Positions 40,894 to 48,397 of a DNA stretch of 64,000 nucleotides are shown here, in pieces; the stretch's first letter is position 1, and every line of letters starts with the position of its first letter. The position numbers and the translations under genes are program-made. The stretch covers positions 1 through 64,000 of the forward strand of contig NZ_BMOI01000013.1 of assembly GCF_014646995.1 (NCBI RefSeq), given 5' to 3'. This DNA comes from Curtobacterium luteum (GTDB taxonomy: Bacteria; Actinomycetota; Actinomycetes; Actinomycetales; Microbacteriaceae). Under the pieces are notes generated by a model. It ran no database searches. It saw only the letters and a list, made by a program, of their open reading frames with translations, and had not been told where the DNA came from.

Positions 40894-40919
40894 GATACTC
40901 CTAAGCGCGGAGCATGGGG

Positions 40920-41024
40920 ATGAACAAGGATCAACGCCTGGCTGCGATCATCGGCGGGTTGGTGGCGGTCCTCGTAGGCGGCGGCATAGCCGTTGCTGGG
41001 GCACTCAGTCTTCTTGGTTCCTGA
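40920..41024 (+). CDS. Very small single-helix membrane peptide
   Basis: This is a 34-residue product: a polar start (MNKDQRLAA) followed by one hydrophobic Gly-rich helix (IIGGLVAVLVGGGIAVAGAL). A GGAG sits 7-10 bases before the ATG at 40920; an ATG two codons earlier is also possible. The palindromic site at 40874 is shared with the divergent hydrolase gene. It is either a genuine small membrane protein or a chance frame, but the ribosome site and composition favour a gene. Confidence 0.45.
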   Translation: MNKDQRLAAIIGGLVAVLVGGGIAVAGALSLLGS

Positions 41025-41135
41025 CCGAGCACTCCGCAGACGGATTGGCTATCGGACACATAGGAACAGCCGACGCCAGGGCGCAGTGAGCCTTGGACTA
41101 CGCGTTCGCGACGAGCAGCACCCGGTCGGGTGACC

Positions 41136-41603
41136 TCACTGACAGGCCCACTCGTTACCGAACGCGTCATGCACCCGCCGGATCGCTTCCGGGTTGCCCC
41201 ACTCTTGGATGCTGGAGCAGTCTCCATCCACACGTGCCGCGACCAAGCCCCAGTTGCCGACACTTTGGTGCGCGTACCTAAAGTCAGATCCTGACGCGGT
41301 CCGAGACCATCCGCCACCACCCCGTTGCTCTGGAAGCTGGATCTGCTCATTGTCGGGAATAACGAGGGTCTGCCCAATCGGGTCACACGTGGGCATGTGC
41401 TCTGTGTTCAATGCTTCGACCATGATCGGCGCCTCAGTCGGACACCCAGAAAGCGTTGCCTCGCCAGCAGCCAAAGTGAGGTATCCGTCATCTGGATTGA
41501 AGCCTCTACAGCTCGTCATCGAGACCACGACTACGACGAGCAGGCTTACGGCCCCGAGGACGCGAAACTTCACGAAGCCCAGTCTGGCTCTGAACAGCAG
41601 CAT
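41136..41603 (-). CDS. Putative lipoprotein
   Basis: The 155-residue exported protein has a hydrophobic signal (FRVLGAVSLLVVVVV) ending in the lipobox SMTSC (Cys at about 32). Further Cys pairs occur in the mature part (LSGCPTEAP, MPTCDPIG, GDCSSIQEWG, NEWACQ), which could form two disulfides. ATG 41603 gives a normal signal length; an ATG 19 codons upstream is an alternative. No family recognised. Confidence 0.6.
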   Translation of the reverse strand: MLLFRARLGFVKFRVLGAVSLLVVVVVSMTSCRGFNPDDGYLTLAAGEATLSGCPTEAPIMVEALNTEHMPTCDPIGQTLVIPDNEQIQLPEQRGGGGWSRTASGSDFRYAHQSVGNWGLVAARVDGDCSSIQEWGNPEAIRRVHDAFGNEWACQ

Positions 41604-41803
41604 TCGGTAGCCAGTCGGTTCCGACGCAGGCGGCCTTGGTTCAGCGAGCAGACCTCGCATCATGAACGATGCACTCAAGCCTAGGGGTACGGCTCCCCGG
41701 CTCGTTGGCGCTACAGCTCGACCAGCCGCCCGTTGGACCATCGACCACCGCGATCTTCAGCGTCAGCCATTGGATCAGTCGAGGCAGCTATTCAACGAGC
41801 GGT

Positions 41804-41833
41804 GAGCACCAACATCAGTAGACGTTGGTGCTC
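41804..41833. terminator. Terminator-like hairpin after the PEP mutase-type gene
   Basis: Arms GAGCACCAAC (41804-41813) and its complement (41824-41833) enclose a 10-base loop, 40 bases beyond the stop of the 41873-42679 gene. The rest of the gap 41604-41872 shows nothing else recognisable. Confidence 0.55.
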
Positions 41834-41872
41834 TCTGCTCGGATCACCGCCAGGCGCGAGGCGCGGGCCTGG

Positions 41873-42679
41873 CTAGAACAGCGAGTTCAGCTCGCCGTAG
41901 TCGACGGCCGGCGTCAAGGACTCGTACGTGCCGGCAGTCAGCAGCTCGGTCGCGGCCGATCGAGCAATCTCGTACGCGGCCTGCGCCATGCCCGAGCCGA
42001 CGCTTACGCGGCCCACTCCGAGGTCTGAGAGCTCCGCGGCGTTCAGGGAGCCGGGACCGACCATCACGTTCAGCGGGCCGTCGATCGCCTCAGCCAGCGC
42101 CCTGATTGTGTCGGCGTCGCCAACTCCGGGTACGAAGACCCCATCTGCTCCTGCCTCGAGGTACCGGTGCGCGCGGTGGAGGGTCTCAGCGAGGCGCTGC
42201 TCCGGCGCGACCAGGCCGGCGAGGTACACGTCTGTCCGCGCGTTGATGAACATCGGCACCCCGGCACGATCCGCAGCACGTCGAGCCGCGCCGATACGAG
42301 CTGTCAGCTCGGCTGGGGGCAGTGCGCCGTCCTCGATGTTGATGCCGACCGCGCCGGCCTCGAGAACTGCGTCGACCGTGTGTTCCACGCCGGCTGCGTC
42401 ATCGGCGTAGCCGGCTTCGATGTCAGCGGTAATCGGCACGGTCACCGCGCCAGCGATCCGAGAGAGGGCCGCGACGGCCTCATCGCGCCCGAGCGCGTTA
42501 CCGTCCGCATGACCGAGCGACCATGCGACACCTGCGCTGGTGGTAGCGATGGCTGGCGCACCCGCGCTCTCGACAAGTCGGGCGCTTGCTACGTCCCAGA
42601 CGTTGGCGAGAAGGAGCGGCTGGGCGGGGTTCGAGTGGAGCGCGCGGAAGGCGGTTGCTTGCGTGGTTCTGTTGTTCAC
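41873..42679 (-). CDS. Isocitrate lyase/PEP mutase family protein
   Basis: This 268-residue TIM-barrel enzyme of the isocitrate lyase/phosphoenolpyruvate mutase superfamily has NVWDVASARLVESAGAPAIA at the start, then TTSAGVAWSLGHADG, the metal-binding acidic patch ITADIEAGYADD, GINIEDGALPP, and INARTDVYLAG. It lacks the K-K-C-G-H catalytic loop of true isocitrate lyase, so it may be an oxaloacetate decarboxylase, carboxyphosphonoenolpyruvate-type enzyme or similar lyase. GTG start at 42679. A palindrome of the CGATAGCC type lies 74 bp upstream. Confidence 0.82.
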   Translation of the reverse strand: MNNRTTQATAFRALHSNPAQPLLLANVWDVASARLVESAGAPAIATTSAGVAWSLGHADGNALGRDEAVAALSRIAGAVTVPITADIEAGYADDAAGVEHTVDAVLEAGAVGINIEDGALPPAELTARIGAARRAADRAGVPMFINARTDVYLAGLVAPEQRLAETLHRAHRYLEAGADGVFVPGVGDADTIRALAEAIDGPLNVMVGPGSLNAAELSDLGVGRVSVGSGMAQAAYEIARSAATELLTAGTYESLTPAVDYGELNSLF

Positions 42680-42752
42680 CTGCTCAGTTCAGCCGAGTCA
42701 CGGTTCCGCTTCTGGCGGATATCGGACCACGCGGTCGGCCCTACAGCGGTCT

Positions 42753-42772
42753 CGATAGCCGATCGGCTACCG
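42753..42772. promoter_or_regulatory. 20-bp palindrome, copy 3
   Basis: CGATAGCCGATCGGCTACCG has one mismatch from the perfect palindrome and lies between the permease stop and the PEP mutase-type start. Here the spacing to a -10 is not the same as in copies 1 and 2. Half-sites also occur at about 41044-41054 and 52490-52502. Confidence 0.55.
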
Positions 42773-42810
42773 GACGGCAGAGGTTGGGCGGCCTGGTCGT
42801 TCGGAGGCAT

Positions 42811-43980
42811 TCAGGTGTGCGAGTTGTCGTGGCTGTTCTCTTCGGGTGCGTCGCTCATCATGCGGAGCATCGATCCGGAGCCGCTGCGGACAAACACGAT
42901 TAGGAGGAACGCGGCGATCAGGAGGAACCCGATGTTGAGCCAGGTGGTGTAGTTCCAGCTGATTGTGGTCGCGACGATGCTCAGGTGCCGGTTCGTGGGA
43001 ATCAGGCCCAGCGGAGTGAACAGCAGTTCAACGGCGTAGCCGGCGAGGACCATCGCGCCGTAGAAGATCCCGGTAATCCGGAGGGCGGCCTTCCAGCCGT
43101 AGTACTTCCGGTAGATCACGATGATCGGGATGATGATCAGGTCGGCGAAGATGAAGCTAATCACCCCGCCGAAGCTGATCCCACCGTTCCAGAGCACTGC
43201 GGCGAGGGGCACGTTACCGACGGAGCAGACGAAGCTCACCATCGCCAGGATCGGGCCGATGAGCGGGTCGATGATGAACGCGAGCGTGGGGTGGCCTTCG
43301 AGGAACACGGCTTGCAGCCAGGCTTTCGGCACCCACGCCTCGAACGCGCCGGCGATCAGCAGACCGATGATGATGTCGCGGATGACGGATGCCCAGTCCA
43401 TGACGAAGTACTGCGACACACTCGTCAGCCCGGGCTTCGAGAACAGCCGCCGCCAGAACCCATGATCCCCCTGCACGGACATGTCCATCGCCGCGTGCCC
43501 TTCCATCGATCCGGAGAGGCCCTTGTCGGCTTGCTCGCGGGCGGCATCGAGGATCTTGCCGCGCATCCAGAGTCGGAAGCCGAGGGCGATGAGGATGATC
43601 ATGATCGGACCGCCGATGAACTCCGCGACGGTGAACTGCCAGCCCATCACGAACGCCAGGATCAGGCCGAGTTCGACGACGAGGTTCGTTGACGCGACCT
43701 CGAACGCCATCGCGGACGACAGGCTCGCGCCTTTCCGGAACAGGGCCCGTGCGAGTGCCACGGCCGCGTAGGAGCAGGACGATGACAGGGCGCCAAGTCC
43801 GGTCGCGACGCTGATCGCGCGAGGCGAGTCGTCGTGCATGAGCTTCGTGATCCGGTCCGTGCGGACGACGGCTTGGATGATGCCGGACAGGGCGAAGCCG
43901 AGGATGAGGGGCCAGAGGATCTCCCACCCCATGGAGCCAGCGGCTGCGAGGGCGTCGCCGAGCGCGTTGAGGATGAACAT
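42811..43980 (-). CDS. Permease of the UPF0718/ArsP-like family
   Basis: The 389-residue membrane protein has about ten helices in two repeats. Typical signatures are WPLILGFALSGIIQAVVR, the ATGLGALSSSCSYAAVALAR motif with paired Cys, and the matching second repeat MVSFVCSVGNVPLAAVLWNG. The C-S-C/C-S-V-G-N-V-P patterns are those of ArsP/UPF0718 permeases, which export organoarsenicals or other thiol-reactive species. A His- and Met-containing cytoplasmic loop (EGHAAMDMSVQGDHGFW) hints at metal binding. ATG 43980 is used; a GTG two codons earlier exists. It heads toward DUF305 and DUF6153 genes on the same strand, suggesting metal resistance. Confidence 0.82.
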   Translation of the reverse strand: MFILNALGDALAAAGSMGWEILWPLILGFALSGIIQAVVRTDRITKLMHDDSPRAISVATGLGALSSSCSYAAVALARALFRKGASLSSAMAFEVASTNLVVELGLILAFVMGWQFTVAEFIGGPIMIILIALGFRLWMRGKILDAAREQADKGLSGSMEGHAAMDMSVQGDHGFWRRLFSKPGLTSVSQYFVMDWASVIRDIIIGLLIAGAFEAWVPKAWLQAVFLEGHPTLAFIIDPLIGPILAMVSFVCSVGNVPLAAVLWNGGISFGGVISFIFADLIIIPIIVIYRKYYGWKAALRITGIFYGAMVLAGYAVELLFTPLGLIPTNRHLSIVATTISWNYTTWLNIGFLLIAAFLLIVFVRSGSGSMLRMMSDAPEENSHDNSHT

Positions 43981-44109
43981 GTACACCTACTTCGTTGCGG
44001 TGCGGGAAGAGTGTCCCGCAGCGTCGTGAGAATGAGGGAGACCGGACCGGGTCGGACCGGACCGGTTGCGCGCCGAGGGACGAACGAGCCTGCCTCGGCG
44101 CGCGCCGGG

Positions 44110-44727
44110 TCACTTGGATGCGAGCATGTCCTGCATCTGGGTGATCTGCTCGGTCTGGCTCTGCACGATCGACTTCGCCAGGGCGACCGTGTCAGCGTTC
44201 TTGCCCTTGGTGACTTCGCTTTTTGCCATGTCGACGGCGCTGGTGTGGTGCTGGATCATCTGCTCGAGGTAGAGCTTCCCGGCGTCCCGCGGGGACGCGT
44301 TCTGGAGGTCCTGCATGTCGGAGTCGGACATCATCCCCGACATCGAGGAGTGATCCATCCCAGACTTGCTCGGCATCTGGGTCGGCTCGTTCCACGCCGT
44401 CAGCCACCCGGTCATCGTCTTAATCTCGGGGGCCTGCTCGGCCTCGATCTGCTTCGCCAACGTAACGACGTCGGCCTGCACGCCGGAGCCCTTCGCGAGG
44501 AGCATGTCGCTCATCTCGATGGCCTGCTGGTGGTGGGGCAGCATCTGCTGCGTGAATAGGACGTCCTGATCGTTGTGCGACGCCGTGGACGACGAAGACT
44601 CGGACGACGAGGATTCCGACGACGACGTGTCTGAGTTGCTGGTGTTGTTGGTGGAGCAGCCGGCGAGGGTGAGCCCGATGGCGAGCGCTACGGCGGCCGT
44701 GAGGGCGCGCGTGGTGGTGGTCTGCAT
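44110..44727 (-). CDS. DUF305 lipoprotein (copper-associated)
   Basis: The 205-residue protein has a lipoprotein signal ending in LAGCSTNN (Cys at about 24), a Ser-rich linker and two DUF305 ferritin-like repeats. Each repeat has the Q-Q-M-L-P-H-H-Q-Q-A-I-E-M/L-E-Q-M-I-Q-H-H-T-S-A-V type helix (here FTQQMLPHHQQAIEMSDMLL and YLEQMIQHHTSAVDMAKSEV), rich in Met and His for metal binding. Such proteins are exported and often encoded with copper resistance genes. It lies between the permease and the DUF6153 gene, all on the minus strand. Confidence 0.88.
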   Translation of the reverse strand: MQTTTTRALTAAVALAIGLTLAGCSTNNTSNSDTSSSESSSSESSSSTASHNDQDVLFTQQMLPHHQQAIEMSDMLLAKGSGVQADVVTLAKQIEAEQAPEIKTMTGWLTAWNEPTQMPSKSGMDHSSMSGMMSDSDMQDLQNASPRDAGKLYLEQMIQHHTSAVDMAKSEVTKGKNADTVALAKSIVQSQTEQITQMQDMLASK

Positions 44728-44839
44728 GGTGGATTCCGTTTCCGTAGATGCGTCAGATGGGTGCGGGCAGGCAAATGCCTGCCCGGGTTCTGGGCATGCG
44801 GGTGCTTCCGGAGGGTGGAAGGAGCCCGCCGGGGTGGAA

Positions 44840-45310
44840 TCAGACTCGGATGATCTGCAACGCCGACCGTGACGGCGGCCGCGGCACCGCGATACGGCGT
44901 GCCACGTGGGCTGCGAGGGCGAGCAGCCGCGCGAGGAGGTGCAGCACCCCGCCGCTGCGGGCGCGGAGCAGCACCCACGCGAACAGCGCGATCGTCAGCA
45001 TGCACGCCATCCCCATCAGCGAGCACATCAGCGCACACAAGCCGCCGTCGCAGCCGGCATCGGTGAGGACAGCCATCACCGCAATCGCGGGAACCGCATG
45101 TTCGGTGTCATCGGCGGCCGCGGTGTGACTGGTTGCAGCGGCCGGGTGGTGCTCTATCGCGGCGGTGGGAGCGGTCATCGGATTCTCGTGGTCGGCGGTG
45201 TGCCCGGCCATGGTGTGCATCACGACCGTGAACCCGACCAACAGCAGCAACGCCACCGTCGCCGTGACCTGCAACAGCAGCCGGCGACGCGGAGACGTGG
45301 TGATGATCAT
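44840..45310 (-). CDS. DUF6153-like small membrane protein
   Basis: The 156-residue protein has two hydrophobic segments: LLLQVTATVALLLLVGFTVV near residue 18 and LMCSLMGMACMLTIALFAWV near residue 110. Between them is a His-rich extracellular loop (VVMHTMAGHTADHENPM, IEHHPAAATSHTAA). This matches the layout of DUF6153 proteins, which in actinobacteria accompany DUF305 and copper genes. Met, Cys and His content supports metal binding. It is the first gene of the cluster; a CsoR-like operator lies 79 bp upstream. Confidence 0.68.
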   Translation of the reverse strand: MIITTSPRRRLLLQVTATVALLLLVGFTVVMHTMAGHTADHENPMTAPTAAIEHHPAAATSHTAAADDTEHAVPAIAVMAVLTDAGCDGGLCALMCSLMGMACMLTIALFAWVLLRARSGGVLHLLARLLALAAHVARRIAVPRPPSRSALQIIRV

Positions 45311-45388
45311 CTGGGTCCGGTGGGTCGTGGAGCAGCAGGTGCCAGCCGTGCCGTTGAGCTCCTGCGAGGAGACGCGTGACCGAGACAA

Positions 45389-45403
45389 TACCCCCAAGGG
45401 GTA
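45389..45403. promoter_or_regulatory. CsoR-like copper operator
   Basis: TACCCC-CAA-GGGGTA is a 15-bp inverted repeat like the known A/T-flanked TACCCC...GGGGTA sites of CsoR/RcnR-family copper sensors. It is 79 bp upstream of the DUF6153 start and would control that minus-strand cluster. No csoR gene is in the window. Confidence 0.6.
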
Positions 45404-45561
45404 CCCGCCGTCCGAGCATCGCGGAGGGCAGCAGCCGGCATAGGAATGGAGGTGCAAAAGATTGTCGGTGCGGGCATGGGGTGGTGGGTGCATACTGGTG
45501 GTGTCTTCGGACCCGGCAGTGGGGCTTGCCGGACCCAACCTCGACACTCGTCGACAACAGT

Positions 45562-45603
45562 CCCTATCTCAGCTGGTCGCGCTTCTGCGCGCCTGAGGTA
45601 GGG
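45562..45603 (+). promoter_or_regulatory. 5' leader hairpin covering the uspA ribosome site
   Basis: CCCTATCTCAG (45562-45572) pairs with CTGAGGTAGGG (45593-45603), one mismatch, with an inner GCGC/GCGC pair around a TTCT loop. The 3' arm runs into the GGGAG ribosome site eight bases before the ATG at 45611. It could control translation of the whole fluoride-type operon. It does not match the known crcB riboswitch core. Confidence 0.45.
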
Positions 45604-45610
45604 AGATGTC

Positions 45611-46117
45611 ATGGTCGAGTCGAACACTGCCGGTGCTGTCGTGGTCGGTGTGCAGCCAGGGCAGGCGCACGACGTCGTCGGCGTCGCTGCTGCCGTAGCT
45701 GAACGCTTCAGCGCCCGCCTGGTGTGTGTGGTCGTCGATCCGGCACTGCTGTCAGCGGGGCTCCGTGCGGACGGGTCGGAGATCATCGAACCGATCGACC
45801 CGGACACGGCGGACAGCGACCCGCAGCAGCTCCCCGACGAAGACATGCGGGTCATCAGAGATCTTGCTGCGGCGCGATCGGTCGACGTGGACTTCGTCTC
45901 CCGCGTCGGGGACCCGAGTCACGCACTCGCTGCGGTGGCCGAGGAACGTGACGCGGTGATGATCGTCGTCGGATCCCAGGCTGGCCGACGCCGGATGGCG
46001 GAACTGCTCACCGGGTCCGTCGCCGCGCACCTGACCCATCAGCAGCACCGGCCGGTGCTGGTCGTCCCGCACGATCCGGTCGGCATCATCGCGCTCCAGC
46101 CGTCGGTTGCCCCGTGA
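45611..46117 (+). CDS. Universal stress protein UspA family
   Basis: This is a single-domain, 168-residue UspA-type protein with the ATP-binding signature GSQAGRRRMAELLTGSVAAH (G-x2-G-x9-G-S pattern, near residues 120-140) and the start strand AVVVGVQPGQAHDVVG. It binds nucleotide in the cytoplasm; the family's exact role is stress-linked signalling. GGGAG lies eight bases before the ATG. Its stop overlaps the GTG of the phosphoglycerate mutase gene, so it is the first member of the fluoride-type operon. Confidence 0.85.
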   Translation: MVESNTAGAVVVGVQPGQAHDVVGVAAAVAERFSARLVCVVVDPALLSAGLRADGSEIIEPIDPDTADSDPQQLPDEDMRVIRDLAAARSVDVDFVSRVGDPSHALAAVAEERDAVMIVVGSQAGRRRMAELLTGSVAAHLTHQQHRPVLVVPHDPVGIIALQPSVAP

Positions 46118-46860
46118 CGGGCACGCTGACGCTCCTGCGGCACGGGGAGAGCACCGCGAACGAAGCCGGCACCTTCACCGGGCTCCTCGACGTCCCGCTC
46201 ACGCCTCACGGTGAACAGCAAGCGTCCGCGGCGGGGCAGCTCCTTCGGTCGAACCACATCACGCCGGGCGTCGTGGTCACCTCCACTCTGCGCCGCGCCG
46301 TCCGCACCGCCGAATTGGTCTGCGACGCCCTCGGGACACAGCTGACTACAGAAGCGGTGTGGCAGCTCAACGAACGCAACTACGGCGCCCTCACCGGGAT
46401 GACGAAGACCGACGCCCGCCACAGGCTCGGTGATGACGAGTACGTGCGGCTCCGCAGGTCCCGTACCGGCGCGCCGCCACCGATGTCGCTGCAGCTGTGG
46501 GAGGACCTGCGGTCGAGCTCCGCGCTGCGCGGCCTGCCCGACGGCGCCCTCCGACGCACCGAGGGGCTCTCGGACGTCATTGAGCGGGTCTGCCCCGTGC
46601 TGCACGACCGGCTCCTGCCGATGGTGCGGGCAGGGCGGAGCGTCCTCGTCGTCGCGCACGGGAACTCGCTCCGCGCACTGTGCGCATGCATCGACGACCT
46701 CACCGACCCGGAGCTCGAGCAGCTGAACCTGCCGACCGGGCAACCCGTCCAGTATCACCTCGCCCCCACCGGCGCCCTCGTCCCGCGTGGTGGAGCGTTC
46801 CTGGATCCGGTAGCAGCACAGCACGCCGCGGCGCTGGTCGCGGCAGAAGGCGGAACATGA
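46114..46860 (+). CDS. 2,3-bisphosphoglycerate-dependent phosphoglycerate mutase
   Basis: The 248-residue enzyme converts 3- to 2-phosphoglycerate. The phosphohistidine motif LLRHGESTANEAGTFTG is at residues 7-23, VVTSTLRRAVRTAE and WQLNERNYGALTGMTK follow, and the second His is in LVVAHGNSLRAL. It starts at a GTG overlapping the uspA stop and ends in an ATGA overlap with the first crcB. This is probably a second copy in the genome. Its place next to enolase in a fluoride-type operon suggests supply of a glycolytic segment under fluoride stress. Confidence 0.9.
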   Translation: MTGTLTLLRHGESTANEAGTFTGLLDVPLTPHGEQQASAAGQLLRSNHITPGVVVTSTLRRAVRTAELVCDALGTQLTTEAVWQLNERNYGALTGMTKTDARHRLGDDEYVRLRRSRTGAPPPMSLQLWEDLRSSSALRGLPDGALRRTEGLSDVIERVCPVLHDRLLPMVRAGRSVLVVAHGNSLRALCACIDDLTDPELEQLNLPTGQPVQYHLAPTGALVPRGGAFLDPVAAQHAAALVAAEGGT

Positions 46861-47360
46861 CCACCCGAACGGACACCCCGATGCCCGACGACCAGCTCCC
46901 TCCGGACCCCGACGTCGACGTCTCCGACCCGGCAACGACCATGCGGCCGGTGCATCTGCGGTGGCGGTACGTCGGCCTCGTCGCGCTCGGCAGCGCAGTC
47001 GGCACTGCCCTCCGCGACGTCATCAGTAGCGTGCTCCCTGCCGATGGCGGGGTGAGTTGGTCGATCTTCTGGATCAACATCACCGGTGCGCTGGCCCTCG
47101 GTGTGCTGTTGGAGGCGCTCGCGCACCGCGGGCCCGATGCCGGCCGCCGGAGGGTGCTGCGGCTGCTCCTCGGCACCGGGGTCCTCGGCGGGTTCACCAC
47201 CTACAGCACCCTCGCCGAGTCCACCGCCGCCCTGTTCCTGAACGGGCACGGCCTCGCCAGCACCGGCTACGCGCTCCTCACCGTCCTGTCCGGCGCGATC
47301 GCGACCGCGGTCGGTCTCGTCGTCGCCGGCTGGTTCCATCCCCGAACGGAGGAAGCATGA
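46857..47360 (+). CDS. crcB: Fluoride channel CrcB/Fluc, first subunit
   Basis: This 167-residue protein has four membrane helices and a 35-residue acidic N-terminal extension. Family motifs are [16 protein letters not shown] (G-x-x-G-x-x-x-R), [18 protein letters not shown] (the N-x-x-G motif) and [18 protein letters not shown] (the conserved F-T-T-Y/F-S-T). Fluc channels are antiparallel dimers that export fluoride; Gram-positive bacteria often use two different genes, as here. It is coupled to genes on both sides by ATGA overlaps. Confidence 0.92.
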   Translation: MTTRTDTPMPDDQLPPDPDVDVSDPATTMRPVHLRWRYVGLVALGSAVGTALRDVISSVLPADGGVSWSIFWINITGALALGVLLEALAHRGPDAGRRRVLRLLLGTGVLGGFTTYSTLAESTAALFLNGHGLASTGYALLTVLSGAIATAVGLVVAGWFHPRTEEA

Positions 47361-47728
47361 GCCCGCTCCTGGTCCTCGCCGTCGCCCTCGGCGGCGGTGC
47401 CGGCGCTGCCGGCCGGTTCCTCCTCGACGGGGTGATCAACACCGGCCGAGAGTTCCGGCTCCCCGTCGGCACGTTGACGATCAACATCACCGGATCGCTG
47501 CTGCTCGGACTCATCGTCGGCACCGCCTCCCACCTCGGTGCGGTGCCGGTCGCGGTCCTCGGCACCGGGGTGATGGGCGGCTACACCACGTTCAGCACCG
47601 CCAGCTTCGAAACCGTCCGCCTCGCCCGCAGCGGACGGATCACCGCAGCCGCGATCAACGGGCTCGGGATGCTCGTCGTCTCCGTCGCCGCCGCGACCGC
47701 CGGCATCCTCCTCGGCGGCACCCTGTGA
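47357..47728 (+). CDS. crcB: Fluoride channel CrcB/Fluc, second subunit
   Basis: The 123-residue four-helix partner of the previous gene carries [35 protein letters not shown] and [19 protein letters not shown]. All motifs for the fluoride pathway (Asn, Phe, Thr-Thr) are present. It probably forms a heterodimeric channel with the first CrcB. The ATGA overlap upstream and GTGA overlap downstream make it part of one translational unit. Confidence 0.92.
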   Translation: MSPLLVLAVALGGGAGAAGRFLLDGVINTGREFRLPVGTLTINITGSLLLGLIVGTASHLGAVPVAVLGTGVMGGYTTFSTASFETVRLARSGRITAAAINGLGMLVVSVAAATAGILLGGTL

Positions 47729-48261
47729 CCACCCCGCCCACGGACCACACACCCGCTCCAGAACCGGAGGCGCTGATGCTGTTCGACGTCACGATCGAGA
47801 TTCCCCGCGGCACCGGCAACAAGTACGAAGTCGACCACACCACCGGCCGGATCCGGCTCGACCGGGCGGTGTTCACCAGCATGGTGTTCCCCCAGGACTA
47901 CGGCTCCATCGACAACACCCTCGGCGATGACGGCGACCCCCTCGACGCCCTCGTGCTCCTGCCCCGTCCCACGTTCCCCGGCGTCGTCATCACGGTCCGC
48001 CCGGTCGGGATGCTGCGCATGGTCGACGAGAACGGCGGCGACGACAAGATCCTCACCGTTCCCGCCGACGACGACCGCTTCGCGCAGCTGCAGGACATCG
48101 GGGATGTGCCGGAGCACACGCTGGCGGAGATCGAGCACTTCTTCGCCCACTACAAGGAGATCGAGCACGGCAAGCACGTCACCACCAACGGGTGGGCCGA
48201 CCGTGCTGCTGCCGAAGCCGTCATTCGCACCGCGCAGGAAGCCCACACCCGACACCCGTGA
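47725..48261 (+). CDS. ppa: Inorganic pyrophosphatase
   Basis: The 178-residue family I pyrophosphatase hydrolyses diphosphate. It has [19 protein letters not shown], the Asp-rich metal site [20 protein letters not shown] and the C-terminal YKEIEHGK. An 18-residue Pro-rich N-terminal extension precedes the usual start. Family I enzymes are classically inhibited by fluoride, so an additional copy expressed with two CrcB channels makes sense as a replacement or resistant form. GTG start overlapping the crcB stop. Confidence 0.92.
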   Translation: MTTPPTDHTPAPEPEALMLFDVTIEIPRGTGNKYEVDHTTGRIRLDRAVFTSMVFPQDYGSIDNTLGDDGDPLDALVLLPRPTFPGVVITVRPVGMLRMVDENGGDDKILTVPADDDRFAQLQDIGDVPEHTLAEIEHFFAHYKEIEHGKHVTTNGWADRAAAEAVIRTAQEAHTRHP

Positions 48262-48397
48262 CCCACGGGTCCACAGACTGCCGCGGGGGGCACTGGCGCT
48301 GAGTGATCGCCAGCAGGTCGTCCCTCCGCCTCCCCGCGGCTTTCCCTTCCAACCACACCCCAGCTCGACGCATGACCCGAACCGAAGGAGCGTCACC

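Noticed and set aside
45404..45610. A crcB-type fluoride riboswitch before uspA
   Set aside because: The conserved core of that riboswitch could not be found; only an unrelated hairpin is present.
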